Part shown: in pieces, positions 1 to 11,998 of the stretch
Numbering within the stretch: the first letter of the stretch is position 1
Layout of the letters: every line of letters begins with the position of its first letter
Notes under the pieces: model-generated
Told to the model about the DNA's origin: nothing
The model's database searches: none
Seen by the model: only the letters and a program-made list of their open reading frames with translations
Position numbers and translations under genes: made by a program
Assembly: GCA_914767715.1 (NCBI GenBank)
Contig: OU612073.1
Coordinates: 21,452,001 to 21,516,000, forward strand
Length of the DNA stretch: 64,000 bases
Source of the DNA: Membranipora membranacea
Taxonomy: Eukaryota > Bryozoa > Gymnolaemata > Cheilostomatida > Membraniporidae
Direction: 5' to 3'

Positions 1-559
1 TTTGCTCATTGTAGAATACGTAAAGGATGTACAAGTACAAAGTATCTAGTCTCTCACTTGATTGCTTGCCTAGTTGGTTGTTGTCATGCAGTGAAGTCAA
101 TGTGGCGGTATCTCTAAGCTCACTCTCATACTTCTTTAGACAGCTACGAAGAATTTGTCTGATGTTTACATCATCAGGAATGTGGTCACAGTGAAGCAGA
201 CCTAAAATGGCTACTATATACATCATGTTAGAGTCAATTTCGTTCACTTCGTACAAATTATCTCCTGCCTTTTCCAGTACACTTCTGATCAAACTGATGA
301 ACTGTTTACACCAAGAGTCATCGATCCCATATCTATCAAAACTTCTTTGAAAGTCATCCAGAGTATTGACGAACATATTCTTTGTGTCTATCAGTTTCTC
401 CTGCGCTTTTTGCTTAAAGCGTGAGCTTCCTTCTAAAGAAGGAAAATATTGATGATAGTGGGCTCTGCCTATGTCAGCTATAGCTTGCATTAGTCTTGGA
501 GTGTACCCATCGGAGATCGTCCAGGCGTACTCGCTGAAATATTCGCTGTAGGTTCCTTC
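1..559 (-). CDS. SOCS-box family gene copy A, partial first large exon (runs off the left edge)
   Basis: The minus strand stays open from an acceptor-like TTTTCATAG just upstream of position 559 to the window edge (186 codons). The translation parallels exon 1 of copy C: both contain the block LMQ(A/T)IADI near the start and NM(M/V)YIVAILGLLH in the middle, followed by a hydrophobic TLYLYILYVFY stretch. This region is not a domain I can name; in copy C it precedes degenerate ankyrin-like segments and a SOCS box. The rest of copy A must lie left of the window. The true start codon is uncertain because coding similarity to copy C extends upstream of the shared Met (which falls at about position 492), suggesting an earlier exon. 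Divergence from copy C is large, so this is an older duplicate than B/C. Seen: open frame and similarity. Inferred: the complete gene. Confidence 0.6.
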
Positions 560-916
560 CTATGAAAAGACGGCAGCCCAGGTGAGTTCAACTGCGTGCT
601 ATTCTCATCAGAAAATGCAGTAGTCTCATTATAAAGGCATTACAACATCAAACCAAAGACCGCAGATCACATAAAATATTATTAGCACCAGAAAAACAGT
701 CCCGCCATGATTCAGTTAATCTGTATTGTAGAGAACTAGGAGTTTGCCTCAAGGTCGGTCAAATCTATTCGAATAACCAATTAGGTGCAGGAATGGAGAA
801 GATCCCTAACATATTGAGACCACAACTAACTCTGTGCCGGATGTTCAAATACAATCGGACCTGCTAGTAATAAGTAATAAATCTGTGCAACTGATATCAG
901 GCAATCTCCTGCTCTC
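560..916. other. No gene seen; upstream flank or intron of copy A
   Basis: I see no exon with usable splice sites or similarity to the neighbouring copies. The stretch ends at the target-site duplication of the next element. Confidence 0.5.
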
Positions 917-922
917 TATAAT

Positions 923-1767
923 CAGACCTGGGTCCAAGTCATGGTAAGTCAAGTCATCTTCAAGTCAAGTCAAGTCAAAGTCACGACTTAACTACTTGAC
1001 TTAACAAAATTATGACTAGACTTGACTTGACTTGATGTCGAAAACAAATAGACAACACTTGACTTGACTTAACGAAAAATTGACTTTGACTTGACTTGGG
1101 AGTTGTCCTGACTTTGGTTAAGTCAACTTAAGTCAATGTGTGAAATTTTATAAACCGAACGATATTATTTGAGTCACATGCATAATGAGTCATGGAGGCT
1201 AGTAGCCACTGCCATCGACAAACCTCTCATGATCTTGGAGACATTACAAACAGGCAGATGCAAAAACCTTTTCAGAGAGAACGTTTTATCCGTCCTTAAC
1301 AAATAGTGATCAATCTTAGTCTGTGTTTATTTATTTATCCTCCACCAGCTCATCTTTTTACAGCATGAAACATTTCATTTGTCATCATTGACACAATAAA
1401 GGTACATATATACAATGAAGTAACAATGCTGAATTGCGTACACACCCAAACCTTCTTTCGTTTGTGGGGAGGAGAGCAAATCCCGATTAGTAGAGCAACT
1501 CCTGAGGACCTAACTAACTCCTCCACGATTTGGAGTCACCCGGGATTGAAATAAATTCCGAGTTGATTTTCACGGTTAATGAGCGTGACTTTGCCATGAC
1601 TTGTAAGTCACCCATCTTTGACTTGACTTGACTTACAAAAATCATGACTTGACTTGACTTGATGGCGAAAAAAATAGACACCAATTGACTTGACTTGGTG
1701 TAAATATGACTTGACTTATCATCGACAATGACTTGACTTGACTTGCGATGACTTGGACCCAGGTCTG
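923..1767. mobile_element. Non-autonomous DNA transposon with 20-bp perfect inverted ends and 6-bp target duplication
   Basis: The ends are perfect inverted repeats of 20 bp (923-942 and 1748-1767, beginning CAGACCTGGGTCC). They are flanked by the direct duplication TATAAT at 917-922 and 1768-1773. The subterminal arms are packed with AAGTC/GACTT units in both orientations (about 940-1135 and 1600-1750), so the element can form a long imperfect stem. It has no transposase ORF. The AAGTC-rich arms look like binding-site arrays for a trans-acting transposase. The 6-bp duplication does not match the usual 8 bp of hAT, so I do not assign a superfamily. Confidence 0.85.
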
Positions 1768-1773
1768 TATAAT

Positions 1774-2950
1774 AGGACCATCCAAATATGAAAAAGTGAC
1801 CATCTATCTCGCTGGGTAACTTTTACAAACCTATCCTACTATCTCATTCTATTACAACCACAGACTGAGATGATAATATCCAGATGGGCCTACCTTGTGG
1901 GAGGCACATCACTTCTTACTCTACAGAGGAGATCATGACTACCTACCTCGTCCTCTTCTAAGACAGGATGCACTCCTAGGTCTGCCATCATTTAAATCCT
2001 TTTGTCATCTACTGAAGCTGCTGTACACTGAGATAACTAGGTTTGCCATGTGATCACTTGCGCAAAAGACAAGCCTACTATAAAGGAATTGTTATCAGGT
2101 CAGTGCACACAGCTCAGATAAATTGTTATCATGAATAACTATAGCAGGTTTTATTTCCTTGTTTTCATGGGTGAATAAATTAGGAATTTTCTGATTCGCT
2201 TGTTTGCAGAGAGGAATCGTTGCGTAAAAAGTGTTGAAAGGTTAATTTCACCAACAATTAGATCACAGCCATCAAAAACTAAAATTCTGAAAGGTAATAA
2301 ATGAGACAAAAATAGATGTGTACTGACAACAAAGTTGATTATTCAAAAGTAGTGTTGAATGTTTGGCCATTGTTCATCGCAAATGGTCTGAGTTATCAAA
2401 TCTTTTGATCAGTCATAGCCATGCCCTCAAGTCATCCACTCTTAGAAAACATCATGATGTTTGTGTTCATTATTTTTCTAGGTGTCAGCAATACATGGAA
2501 AGAGGAGAGAGGATACTAGTTATCTAAGGTGCGTTTATGCATGGACGATTTTGAAGCCAAGGGCCGAAACAGGCAAATTTGGCTGAACTCCAAAACAACC
2601 GAGTCGGTCAACGGGCAAAAATTCGTCAAAATTACAAAGTGCTCAAACTCTGCTGAGATGCGCGTAGTGGCATTTCCATATTGTGGATGCGGTTGCTAAT
2701 AAAATGCAACTACCAGCAACATAAAACAAGTTTGTCCCTCTGTGATGGTGGCGTGATTATGCAAAAGTGGAAGCCTCTTCATACGCCGTTCATGTAAAAA
2801 TATTCTTTTGCCTTCACAAAGGGTACAAAATTCTTCCACTAGCAACATGGGCAGCGTATAAGTTGATATTGTTGCACTCAAAATTTGTTACCAAGGAATC
2901 GCATAAACGGATAAAGAGAGTTAGAAAAAAACTTATTTTTGAAGACAGTG
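1774..2950. other. No gene seen
   Basis: AT-rich sequence between the inverted-repeat element and a GC-rich hairpin. I recognise no coding exon or RNA gene. Confidence 0.4.
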
Positions 2951-3031
2951 TAGCCTTGGCAGGCTGTCGGGGGTGGGTGGGGAGGGGAGGTCCACCCCTC
3001 CCCACCAACCCCCAACAGCCTGCCCAGGCTA
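2951..3031. repeat. Small GC-rich hairpin MITE (TAGCCTTGGCAGGCTG ends)
   Basis: The two ends are inverted repeats (TAGCCTTGGCAGGCTG against CAGCCTGCCCAGGCTA) enclosing a G-rich then C-rich inner stem. A second, shorter member with nearly the same ends lies at 24411-24475, so this is a dispersed family and not a local terminator. Confidence 0.65.
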
Positions 3032-3375
3032 AAGTCAGTCAGTCTTCTACAAGCAGCCTGGGCAGCGTAATAGAATTTAAAGTGGCATATAAGTTGATTT
3101 TGTTGTACTCAAAATTGGTTTCCAAGAAATCGGATAAATGAATAAGGAGAGTTGAAACAAAATTATGAGTCATTTTTTAACACTGTGACTAAGATAAGTT
3201 CAGTAGTGAAGCTGTCTGCCATTGTTGGCCATTACAATTCATCAAGAGACAAGCATCCTTAGAAATCTTCAGACTGTTTCGTTCGGACTGTCACTAAAAA
3301 TCCGAAACATAATGGTTTGGCAGATGATAAGAGGAGAGCACTTCATTCTTTACTCATTTCATGTCGCTGGTGGCA

Positions 3376-5753
3376 TCAGAAGCATGTCTGGTAGGCAGCT
3401 CCTTCGGCATGGCATGGGATTGGTGCATTGAATGATTCAAACGCCAGGTAACTCCTCAGTTTAGGTGGTATGTGTGTGAGGCTCTTACATGAGAGGACAG
3501 CCTGTAGGTTATAATAATGACACACGACAGTTAGGTATATTATATGGTCCTACAGAAGGATGGCATCATTTTAGTGTTGTCAGATCCTAGGTTTCTGTCA
3601 GTGTATGCTTCTAAGGTCTTTTAGCAAGCTTGAAGCATGAATTGTGGTCAAAAAATCAAATACTATCTTGATTAAGGTAAAGTAGTACCAGATTCTATCA
3701 AGGGATAATAAATGTTCTGAGTTCTAAAATGCTATGATTTCAATACTGTTCACTTTGATTCCAGCAAGACTTCAAAATTACATATCAAAATGTCTTTCTG
3801 TTACCAGTCTATCACTGTGTTTTTAGGAAGTCGAGGTCACAAATTTTGGAGCTTTAAAAATACAGCTTGCGCTGTGTAGCTCAATGACAAGCCTGCCGTC
3901 AGCATCAAAGATGCACATCAAGAGATCTGAGTACAATTACAGACAGCAGCAGATGTTTTTGAAGTTTGAGGTACATAGAAATGGAAGCATATTACGAGGG
4001 CGAGGCAAGAGGTGACAACTCAACAACAACAATGTGAATGTGATAGAATTTATATCCGACTTGCATGTGCATATATATGAAAGAGGGGTTCATTTAATTT
4101 CTATTCAAATCAATCTTTCAAAACGAGTAATTTTAAGACTTTTCTAGGATGAAACGTCAGGAATAGGAATTCAATACAATAGTCATCTTCTATGCAGATT
4201 GATGAGACACGTAAAAACCTTTAACTCCATAGTTAACTTACTTTAAAAGAGTCAAACGTTTTTCTGATTGCTGATCTGCACAGATTTTGGAGTGATTTGA
4301 CGGCGACGGTCATTTCTTTGATGACCCCAGTCATCCTCTCACTCACATTGTCGTGCCCACGAGGAAGGTGCTCCAAATCTAGACATGAATGGTGTCTACA
4401 AAATATGTCTAATTTAGCCACCTCCCAGAACAAGAAAATCTCTCCGGTTTGTAAAGATTCGACGTCTGAAGCAAACATCGGACCACACATCCAAGGTGCT
4501 TCTGTTTGGTAACCATGATTAATAAGATACTTTGTAATACGGCATTCAATGGATGAGCTCTCTAAAAACGAATGAAACATGTTGGTCTGGTCTCAAATCA
4601 TACAACATATAGACTACCCCAATATCTTGCAGTAACGGAAAGTAGTGAAGGGTATTTTGTATACTACAGCTTCCATGCCACTCTAGACTAAATATTAGGA
4701 TGTGCAATTGAGATTATTTATTTTATAAAATTAAACATTCAAGTTTCAATTTCCATCATTTTCTTGGGCACACTAGGGTAAAAATGGCATTGTCACCCGG
4801 CCACGTGATAAGCAGCCTATAAACCAGTATGATCTTTGCAGCAAAATTAAAAGCTGTATAATAATGATGGTAACTGTTTTTACCTAACCAATGTAAAATG
4901 ACATTATGTATATTGATGGTTGCGGCCTTACAAGAAGAGGCTATCTATGGTCAAATACCAAGAACTAAAGGAGAAACTAAAAACTCACTCACACCTGAAG
5001 AAGTAAAAATGAAGTCTTTTAACATGTCAGTTGCCCGCTCAGACTCATTCTCTCCGTCTCTCATACTCTGAAATCCGAAGATAATATCCAAACATCTGTC
5101 TGTCAGTCTGCATCCGGAGGACAGTAAGTGATAGATAACTCCAGACCTGCAAGTAGAATACCATCAAACTTATTAGCGCTTGAGCCATAAGAGAAAGTTT
5201 TGTTTGTCAAGAGGCGGGGATGTCAGGGAAGAGGAGAGTAGTTATTAATGTCAACTGATATATTTAAGTTATTGGCCGATGTGATTAATCACATATATAT
5301 ATTGACCACCACCCCTGTTTTCCCTGCAAGTCATCATCGGCAATGACAGACAGCAACATTAAACATGGAATAGACTATGACTATGACTGCCCGGATACGT
5401 AGACATCATAGGGAAATTAAATTTCGTCAATATCCGCATTGTTCGTTCTCGTTCAGTGAGGAAGCTCACCTGTAATGAAGGTTCTTGTTCCGGAAGTATT
5501 GATATCCATAGTGTTCTGCATTATCCTGATAGAATACATAAAGTAGGTAGTAGTAAAGGGTGTCGTGTAATCTGCTCAAATAAACCGATGCCATGTCATC
5601 ACCTTGAACACCATGAATATTACTCTCTCTAGCTCTATCAATCATCTGAGGTTTATGTTTCTCTAAACATCCACTGACCACCTTTATCATGCTCAGATCT
5701 TTGGGTATATGTGCAGGGTGCAGCAGGCCTAAGATTGCCACTATATAAACCAT
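3376..5753 (-). pseudogene. SOCS-box family gene copy B, 5'-deleted and 3'-frameshifted
   Basis: Four exon blocks match copy C on the minus strand with the same phases: 5753-5470 (3' half of exon 1, donor GTGAGC), 5146-4995 (152 nt), 4561-4242 (320 nt, donor GTAAGT) and 3501-3376. The BC-box residues SLQNLCRSAI and the IPPKLRSYL Cul5-like motif are intact. Two lesions are visible. Upstream of about 5760 the sequence jumps to what lies near 10248 in copy C, so the N-terminal half of exon 1 and any earlier exon are deleted. In exon 4 a short deletion after NAPI shifts the frame to a TGA at 3376-3378, removing the C-terminal tail of about 40 residues. From Met 5753 the remaining frame would be 293 residues. 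It may be a decayed copy or a shortened expressed protein; RNA evidence is needed to choose. Confidence 0.65.
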
Positions 5754-5759
5754 ATTAGT

Positions 5760-6520
5760 CTCTGGTTCTGGTATTACTGTATAACAAACGGCTATAAAAG
5801 ATAAGGAAATAAAATTTCACACTCCACCTGACAGATGATAATGTGTCAATTTTTTTTAGCAGATGATTCAATAATCATAAGTTAGTTAGACACAATGCAA
5901 AACAATCTTGGTTATTGTTGTGATAACTTTGTTATATATACATGTATTTAGATATTGTGATGGTGACCCGGAACGTTGTTTACGGAATACTTTTTATGGG
6001 AACTTCTTTACTGATCAAGCACATTAAGGCCAATGTGCATTGCATATGAGACCACATAGTCAGGCATCTCTTCATATTAGCGGTCGGGAAAATAACGATT
6101 CACAGTCCAATTCATGGAAACAAAAATGTTGCCTGTTCGGTATACTATTTAACCTATACTATTAATATGGGAATAAGACGGTGTTAACTTTATTTCATTA
6201 AGGCTTTTCCCAAGGGAAGCTGGGCAATCCCTGCATGGTATTGATAACACTTTTAGTTGGAGATTGTCATTATCAGTAGTCTTAGTCAAATAAAGGACTG
6301 ACTTGGTCAAACTATATTTTGGCAGTATACATCAGACTGTACTCCACTTCATGAGTATAGAGTTTTGTTAGCTAGTGAGTTGACAGGCATTCATCATGGT
6401 CATGTAGATGAGGAGGATAACTCTCAAGCATATCAGTTAGTATTTCTCCAGTCTCTGTTTGTCATGGCTCAACTAGAAAAGGTACTACCTCCATGGTACC
6501 CTTTCCAGTAAATGTAGGCA
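5760..6520. other. Upstream flank of copy B, homologous to the upstream flank of copy C
   Basis: The stretch from about 5770 (motif AAAAGATAAGGAAATAAAATTTCA) matches 10270 onward, showing that the B/C duplication included the 5' flank. No exon is visible. Confidence 0.5.
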
Positions 6521-6521
6521 A

Positions 6522-6628
6522 CTTAGCACTACAGAACCAGTATAATTTCCATTTTGTACTATGGCGTAGGACAAAATGGAAATTATACTGGTTCTGTAGG
6601 ATAGTGCTAAGTCAGCTAGATTTACTCA
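6522..6628. repeat. Near-perfect palindromic hairpin
   Basis: Bases 6531-6557 and 6571-6597 are a perfect 27-bp inverted repeat with a 13-nt loop. Pairing resumes beyond a 5-nt bulge (CTTAGCACT with AGTGCTAAG) and weakly further outward. It is probably a foldback MITE; no poly-U tract or gene context suggests a terminator. Confidence 0.75.
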
Positions 6629-6755
6629 CAGCTTTCTTAAGCTTCACGATTACATAGAAAGGTTGTTTGGACCAATGATGGAGTCAACATGTTTTGTGAA
6701 ATTAATGTGTTGGTTGTAGATAACTCCTAGTAGTCACATGCTACCACGTTCGGAT

Positions 6756-7515
6756 ATTACACCGGTGTTAGCCAGATGTCATGCAAAAATGTGGCTAGAA
6801 ACACAACTACATTCATGGAATTGGGTGGATAGGGTTTGACAGTTTTGACAGAGTTTTTCAGGCTAATTACAATGGTTATTCTCAATGTTAGGATTTAGGG
6901 GGATTGTGTTCCTCTTCCTATTTTGTCTAGGGGATGCATCCCCTTCTATATATCATTACTATTATGATGGCTAATATGGTTAAAATTGGTGCATTTTCAT
7001 TTGTAATCACCACAGAGCTCCAGCCTGGTCGGCATCCCCCTTCCTCATATTTTCCACTCCTAACACGGGTTAGACTGTACCTTACACTAAGTTGCAAAAT
7101 AGGCGACTAATTGCCAAAAATTACTGCCGGCAAAAGGAATGATATGGTTTCAACACATGTTGCATGTCAGAATTAGTGGATCTAAAAGCAGAGAAACGGG
7201 CAAAATGGTTGCAATACCCCTCATATCACCTGTATATAACCATTATTAAAGCGAAACTGCTTTTTTTTCGACTTTACTGCCCCCTGGCAATCTGGCTTCA
7301 GATGTTCGTACAGATCTGATTTTTTATTGTGGAGTTGTATTGACTCCCATAAATGATCAAAAGTTTTTTTCAGCACTACACACTGTTTGCTGATACTTAT
7401 AGAAGTTAACTTTTGCTTTACATGTTATATAATCTTATAAAAACAATAATGGAAACTTCAAAAACATGTACCATTTGAAAAACGACACACTCAGAGCATT
7501 GAAAACTGGTGTAAT
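6756..7515. mobile_element. Non-autonomous inverted-repeat element related to the one at 61580-62492
   Basis: The ends ATTACACC (6756) and GGTGTAAT (7515) are inverted. Internal blocks match the later element, for example AAAAATGTGGCTAGAAAC near the left end. Each copy also has a stretch of TTGCAATACCCCT followed by TGTATATAAC. No ORF is present. I could not define a target duplication. Confidence 0.55.
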
Positions 7516-7755
7516 GTGATGTGGAAGTATTCTGAAAAACATTTTGAACATATGCGATTTACGTCAATAAAAAATATATATTTATATATAATATGCATCC
7601 TAATCTCTTATCGTAATACGAAGACTGCTGATTAACTTTTCCACAGTGAAATGATAAAGGAGTCATTTTTTTGCAAATATAAACTGTAATAACTTCATTA
7701 GCAAAGTTTAGCATTGTATCAATAGACAAACACCCACAGAATTCTCTGACTGTCA

Positions 7756-9943
7756 CTAAAAATCGTAACCATAATGGTTTGGCAGATGATAAGCTGAGAG
7801 CACTGCATTCTTTACTGCTGCTATGTCGCTGGTGGCATCATAAACATGTCTGGTTGGCAGCTCCCCCGGCATGTCCGACAAACTATAGAATGATCTGATT
7901 GGTGCATTGAATGATTCAAACGCCAGGTAACTCCTCAGCTTCGGTGGTATCTGTGTGAAGCTCTTACAGGAGGAGACAACCTGTAGGTTATAACAACAAC
8001 AGCGACAGTTAGGTATGTTATAGGGTGAAACATGAGGGCAATGCAAGAGGTGACAACACAGCTCAATCCAGGCCGACCTCAAAGCCCACATGGAAACATG
8101 GTGTAACATATATATGCTATTGAAAAGGAGTAAGTTAATTCAATTCTACTTTTCTTAGCATCAGAATGTGAAAAAAATTCATATCCGACGCACATGTCCT
8201 GATAAAAGAGCGGTTCAGTTCTTCTCAAATCAATTTTTCAAATCAATGAACTTTTCTAGGATAAAACCTCAGGAATGGACTTCAAAACTTGGTCATCTTC
8301 TATGTAGCTTGATGAGACACGTAAAAACCTCTGCCTCCATAGTTAACTTACTTTGGAAGAGTCAAATGATCTTCTGATTGCCAATCTGCAAAGATTTTTG
8401 AGTGATTTGAAGGTGACGGTCATTGCTTTGATGACCCCAGTCATCCTCTCACTCACAATGTCGTGCCCACAAGGAAGGTGCTCCAGATCTAGACATGAGT
8501 GGTGTCTGCAGAATATGTCTAAGTTAGCCGCCTCCCAGAACGAGAAAATCTCTCTAGTCCGTAAAGATTCGATGCCTGAAGTGAACATTGGACCACCCAT
8601 CCAATATACGTTTTTGCGGTAACCACAATTAATAAGATACTTTGTTATACGGCATTCCATGGATGAGCTCCCTGAAAACATAAAATATGTCTAATTTTTC
8701 TCGAATCATACAACGTCTTCCATGCCATTCTTTTGGTGTCCAAATATCAAGATCTGTGACAAAATTGAAGTATCCAAGTTTTGATTTTGATCATTTTTCC
8801 TGGTTTCTTGGGCATAGTAGGGTAAACAAAGCCTTTTCCTTTTATACCTTAACTTATTATAATGACAATATGTATATTGATGGTTGCGGCCTTATGAGTA
8901 GAGGCAATATATGGTCAAATACCAAGAATTAAATGAGAAACTAAAAACTCACTCACACCTGAAGAAGTAAATATAAAATCTTTTAGCATGTCAGTTGCCC
9001 GCTCAGACTCATTCTCTCCGTCTCTCATACTCTGAAATCCGAAGATAATATCCAAACATCTGTCTGTCAGTCTGCATCCGGAGGACAGTAAGTGATAGAC
9101 AACTCCTGATCTGCAAGTTAAAACCATCAAACTTAGTGCTTGAGCCATAACCGAAAGTTTTTTTGTCAAGTGGCAGGGATATCAGGGAAGGGGAGAAGTT
9201 ATCAGTGCCAACTGACAGACAGCAGTTGGCATGGAAACAGACATGGAATAGACTATGGCTATGACTGCCCATATACATAAACGTTTTTGGGAAATTAAAT
9301 TCCGCCAAAATCCACATTGTCAATTCTCATTCAGTGAGGAAGCTTACCTGTAATGTAGGTTTTTGTTACGGAAGTATTGATATCCATAGTGTTCTGCGTT
9401 CTCCTGATAGAAGACATACAGTAGATAGTAGTATAGGGTGTCGTGTTCTCTACTCAAATAAACCCTCATGTCGTCACCATGTATCTTCCGCTCTATGGCT
9501 CTATCAATCATCTGAGGTTTATGTTTGTCTAAACATCCACTGACCACCTTTATCATGCTCAGATCTTTGGGTATATGTACTGGGTGTAGCAGGCCTAAGA
9601 TTGCCACTATATAAACCATATTAGAATCAAACTCAATGTCTTCGTACATATTATCCCCAGCATTTTTCAGTATAACTTTCACCAGGCTCGTGAACCTAGT
9701 ATATACCTCGTCCTCTGGATGTGGTTTACTTCCAAACTTTTGTTGGAAACTATATACTGTCTCAATAAAAGTGTTGTGAGTTTTAGATAGAGCAAGCAGA
9801 TAGTTAGATTCAGCTCGGCGTTGATCAAAATCTCTCAATTCTTGGTCAAGTAATGGTCCCCGGGGAATGGGCTGGTGATTTTGTCTAGATATGTCGGCAA
9901 TCGTCTGCATTAGTTTTCCAGTGTAATCCGTCGCAGAATTATG
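7756..9943 (-). CDS. SOCS-box protein copy C (ankyrin-SOCS-like), four coding exons
   Basis: Exons 9943-9348 (Met at 9910), 9110-8959, 8671-8352 and 7980-7756 join with matching phases (2, 1, 0) and consensus GT-AG borders. From Met 9910 they give 419 residues. At residues 328-337 the elongin BC box SLKNLCRLAI fits the SOCS consensus, and IPPKLRSYL at 356-364 fits the Cul5 box; the SOCS box is split by the last intron. Segments such as VYHLLSSGC and ITKYLINCG resemble decayed ankyrin helices, as in ASB proteins. The first 190 residues are unrecognised. SOCS-box proteins act as substrate receptors of cullin-5/elongin ubiquitin ligases in the cytosol; the substrate here is unknown. Eleven in-frame codons upstream of Met 9910 are similar to copy A, so an upstream exon probably exists (a TTTAATAG acceptor precedes 9943). 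It is the only intact copy of the three in this window. Confidence 0.75.
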
Positions 9944-10153
9944 CTATTAAAGAAGATACATCTGAGATATGATCGAGATTGTATTTACAACAGCAAGTGT
10001 ACAAGTGTACACTGTTACAAGTAAAAATCGGACAACATGAGAGTATGATGATAATGTAAAGGGGGCCGCTTAGTCACACATATAACCTTTACATGGACTC
10101 GTAAAATGGTGAAAGGTACTCGTTTAAATAAATTGTTCAACAAGGTCAGTTAC

Positions 10154-10236
10154 CTCCATTGTGCAGCTTGATGGAATTGATCAGTCAATTTATGCACCTC
10201 TTCTAAGTGAAAAGCACCCATGCGCTCAGCATTCAT
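10154..10236 (-). CDS. Candidate 5' exon upstream of SOCS copy C
   Basis: An ATG at 10236 opens 27 codons plus two bases to a good donor (GGAG followed by GTAACT). The peptide (starts MNAERMGAFHLEEV) is helical-looking. It ends in phase 2, whereas the best acceptor at 9944 needs phase 0, so I could not connect it cleanly to exon 1. The corresponding segment is deleted in copy B. Confidence 0.3.
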
Positions 10237-10606
10237 GTAGTAGTGTTACTACATAACAAATGGCTGGCATATCTACAAAAGATAAGGAAATAAAATTTCA
10301 AACTCCACCTGACAGATGATAATGTGTCAGATTTTTAGCCGGTGATTCATTCTTTGCATTAGTTAATCATAAGTTAAGCAATATAAGCAAAACAATCTGG
10401 CTTATTTGCTGTGATACCTACATCCATATAATATGATAAATAGATAAATAGATCTAGTGATTCCCTAATGTGCTTGCAGTGTTATTTTCATGGTCATAGG
10501 AATTTGATTACACTGATAGTTTAAGTGTGTTGCTAATGCCAAGTTGGTTGACTGTTGTCATTCGATTCGATGAAAGATACACTCTCAAATAGTTCATTAT
10601 CTAACA

Positions 10607-11343
10607 CATACTTGCCAACCTGTACGCATAAAGCGTTTGTAAACGCTTATTTGACACTAATTGAGTTTTAAACGCAAAACGCTAGTTGTACTCATTTATG
10701 GTTTTCCAAACGCCTGTTCTAATTAGGCAATCAAAAACGCATCTTTTATCTTTAGTGTTTACTTGGTTTTCATGGTTAAATAATAGTCTAAAAATCTGGT
10801 ATTGGCTGCAGAAAACCATGATGTTGATTTACAGTTGACTTTTTACCTGTCCAAGTTTTGCATGAGCCAAATTGCAACTTTAATTCAATGAGACACAACA
10901 TAACTAGTAATCCATTGTAGAATATGGTGGTTCTGCCAACTTCAACTTTTCTTTAATCAGAGTAACAAAGTTGTCTACCTCATTGTTGGGGTGAGATAAC
11001 TCAGATCTCCTGCCCCAGTGCTTCAAGGGCAAACCAGGGAGGATGGGCAAACAGGGTTTCAAATAGCCGGACTTGTCCACACAGGCTAGGTTACAAACAA
11101 CTTCTCATTTATTATTAGTAGATTGCACCTTACAACGCAAAGGAAAAAAGACTAATGTTGAGTGACCTGCACTCCTACGCTACTAAGGACTACTTACTGT
11201 GATAATAGCATTTTTCGCGCATAGCGCGAAAAAATTTTTGGGGCGTTTTCTGGTCATTTGAGGCACCTTGGAGTTTTGTAAGCATTTTTAAGCATTTTGC
11301 AAATTTTTGTACTCATTTTGGAAAAATTAGGTTGGCAAGTCTG
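10607..11343. mobile_element. hAT-like non-autonomous element, 737 bp, TCTAACA duplication
   Basis: The ends are inverted: CATACTTGCCAACCT at 10607 and AGGTTGGCAAGTCTG ending at 11343. They are flanked by TCTAACA at 10600-10606 and 11344-11350. CA...TG ends and a 7-8 bp duplication fit the hAT superfamily. Near the ends lie short palindromes (GCGTTTGTAAACGC and TTCGCGCATAGCGCGAA) that may be transposase sites or stem loops. A related fragment sits inside the MITE at 14680-15195. There is no transposase ORF. Confidence 0.75.
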
Positions 11344-11350
11344 TCTAACA

Positions 11351-11998
11351 GGCGACCAGGAGCTAGTTGATAGAACCCATTGTATTGAGGTTATACAGTA
11401 CCAGCTAATTTTAACATACTACTTGTGTAGTTTATGACATTTAACTTTATCTACACATACATCAATATTTTTGGGATAATAGTGTCAAAAAGCCCTAAAC
11501 ACCAGTCAGACATCAGGCCACATCTGCTGTCCAAAGTGATCCAGTCAAATAATATCATTCGCAAACCCAGTACAATTTGTCAACTTAAATTTTTTTCTAT
11601 TTATTCAGCTATTTTAGGACTCCAGCCTCTTTGCACATTTTGATAGGATCTTTAATTATTTTGCCGATCTTTTCTTTCCGCAGTGCCTACAATTATCAAG
11701 CTTTCAGACTGGAATCGTTTGAGTTGTTACCTCAATGCCTCAATGAACCCTATGCCACATCCCCTAATTCCGTATCATGGATAGAAGTGATTTACTGACA
11801 GGTTTGCCAACATGCCTCACAGGCTTTAGCACTGTTTTAATGCATGCTTCAATTTATCATCTGTGGCTGCTGAAAGCCTGAAACATACCTGACAACAATT
11901 TGTACCTTGATTTGTACCTTGATGAGTCTAGTTTCTAGCGCCAGCGTCTGCTTTGCCTTGAGAAACTGTCTTTCTCATATGTCGTTTATCATTTCCGA
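11351..11998. other. No gene seen
   Basis: Sequence between the hAT-like element and the LINE fragment; no exon, repeat or RNA gene recognised. Confidence 0.4.
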
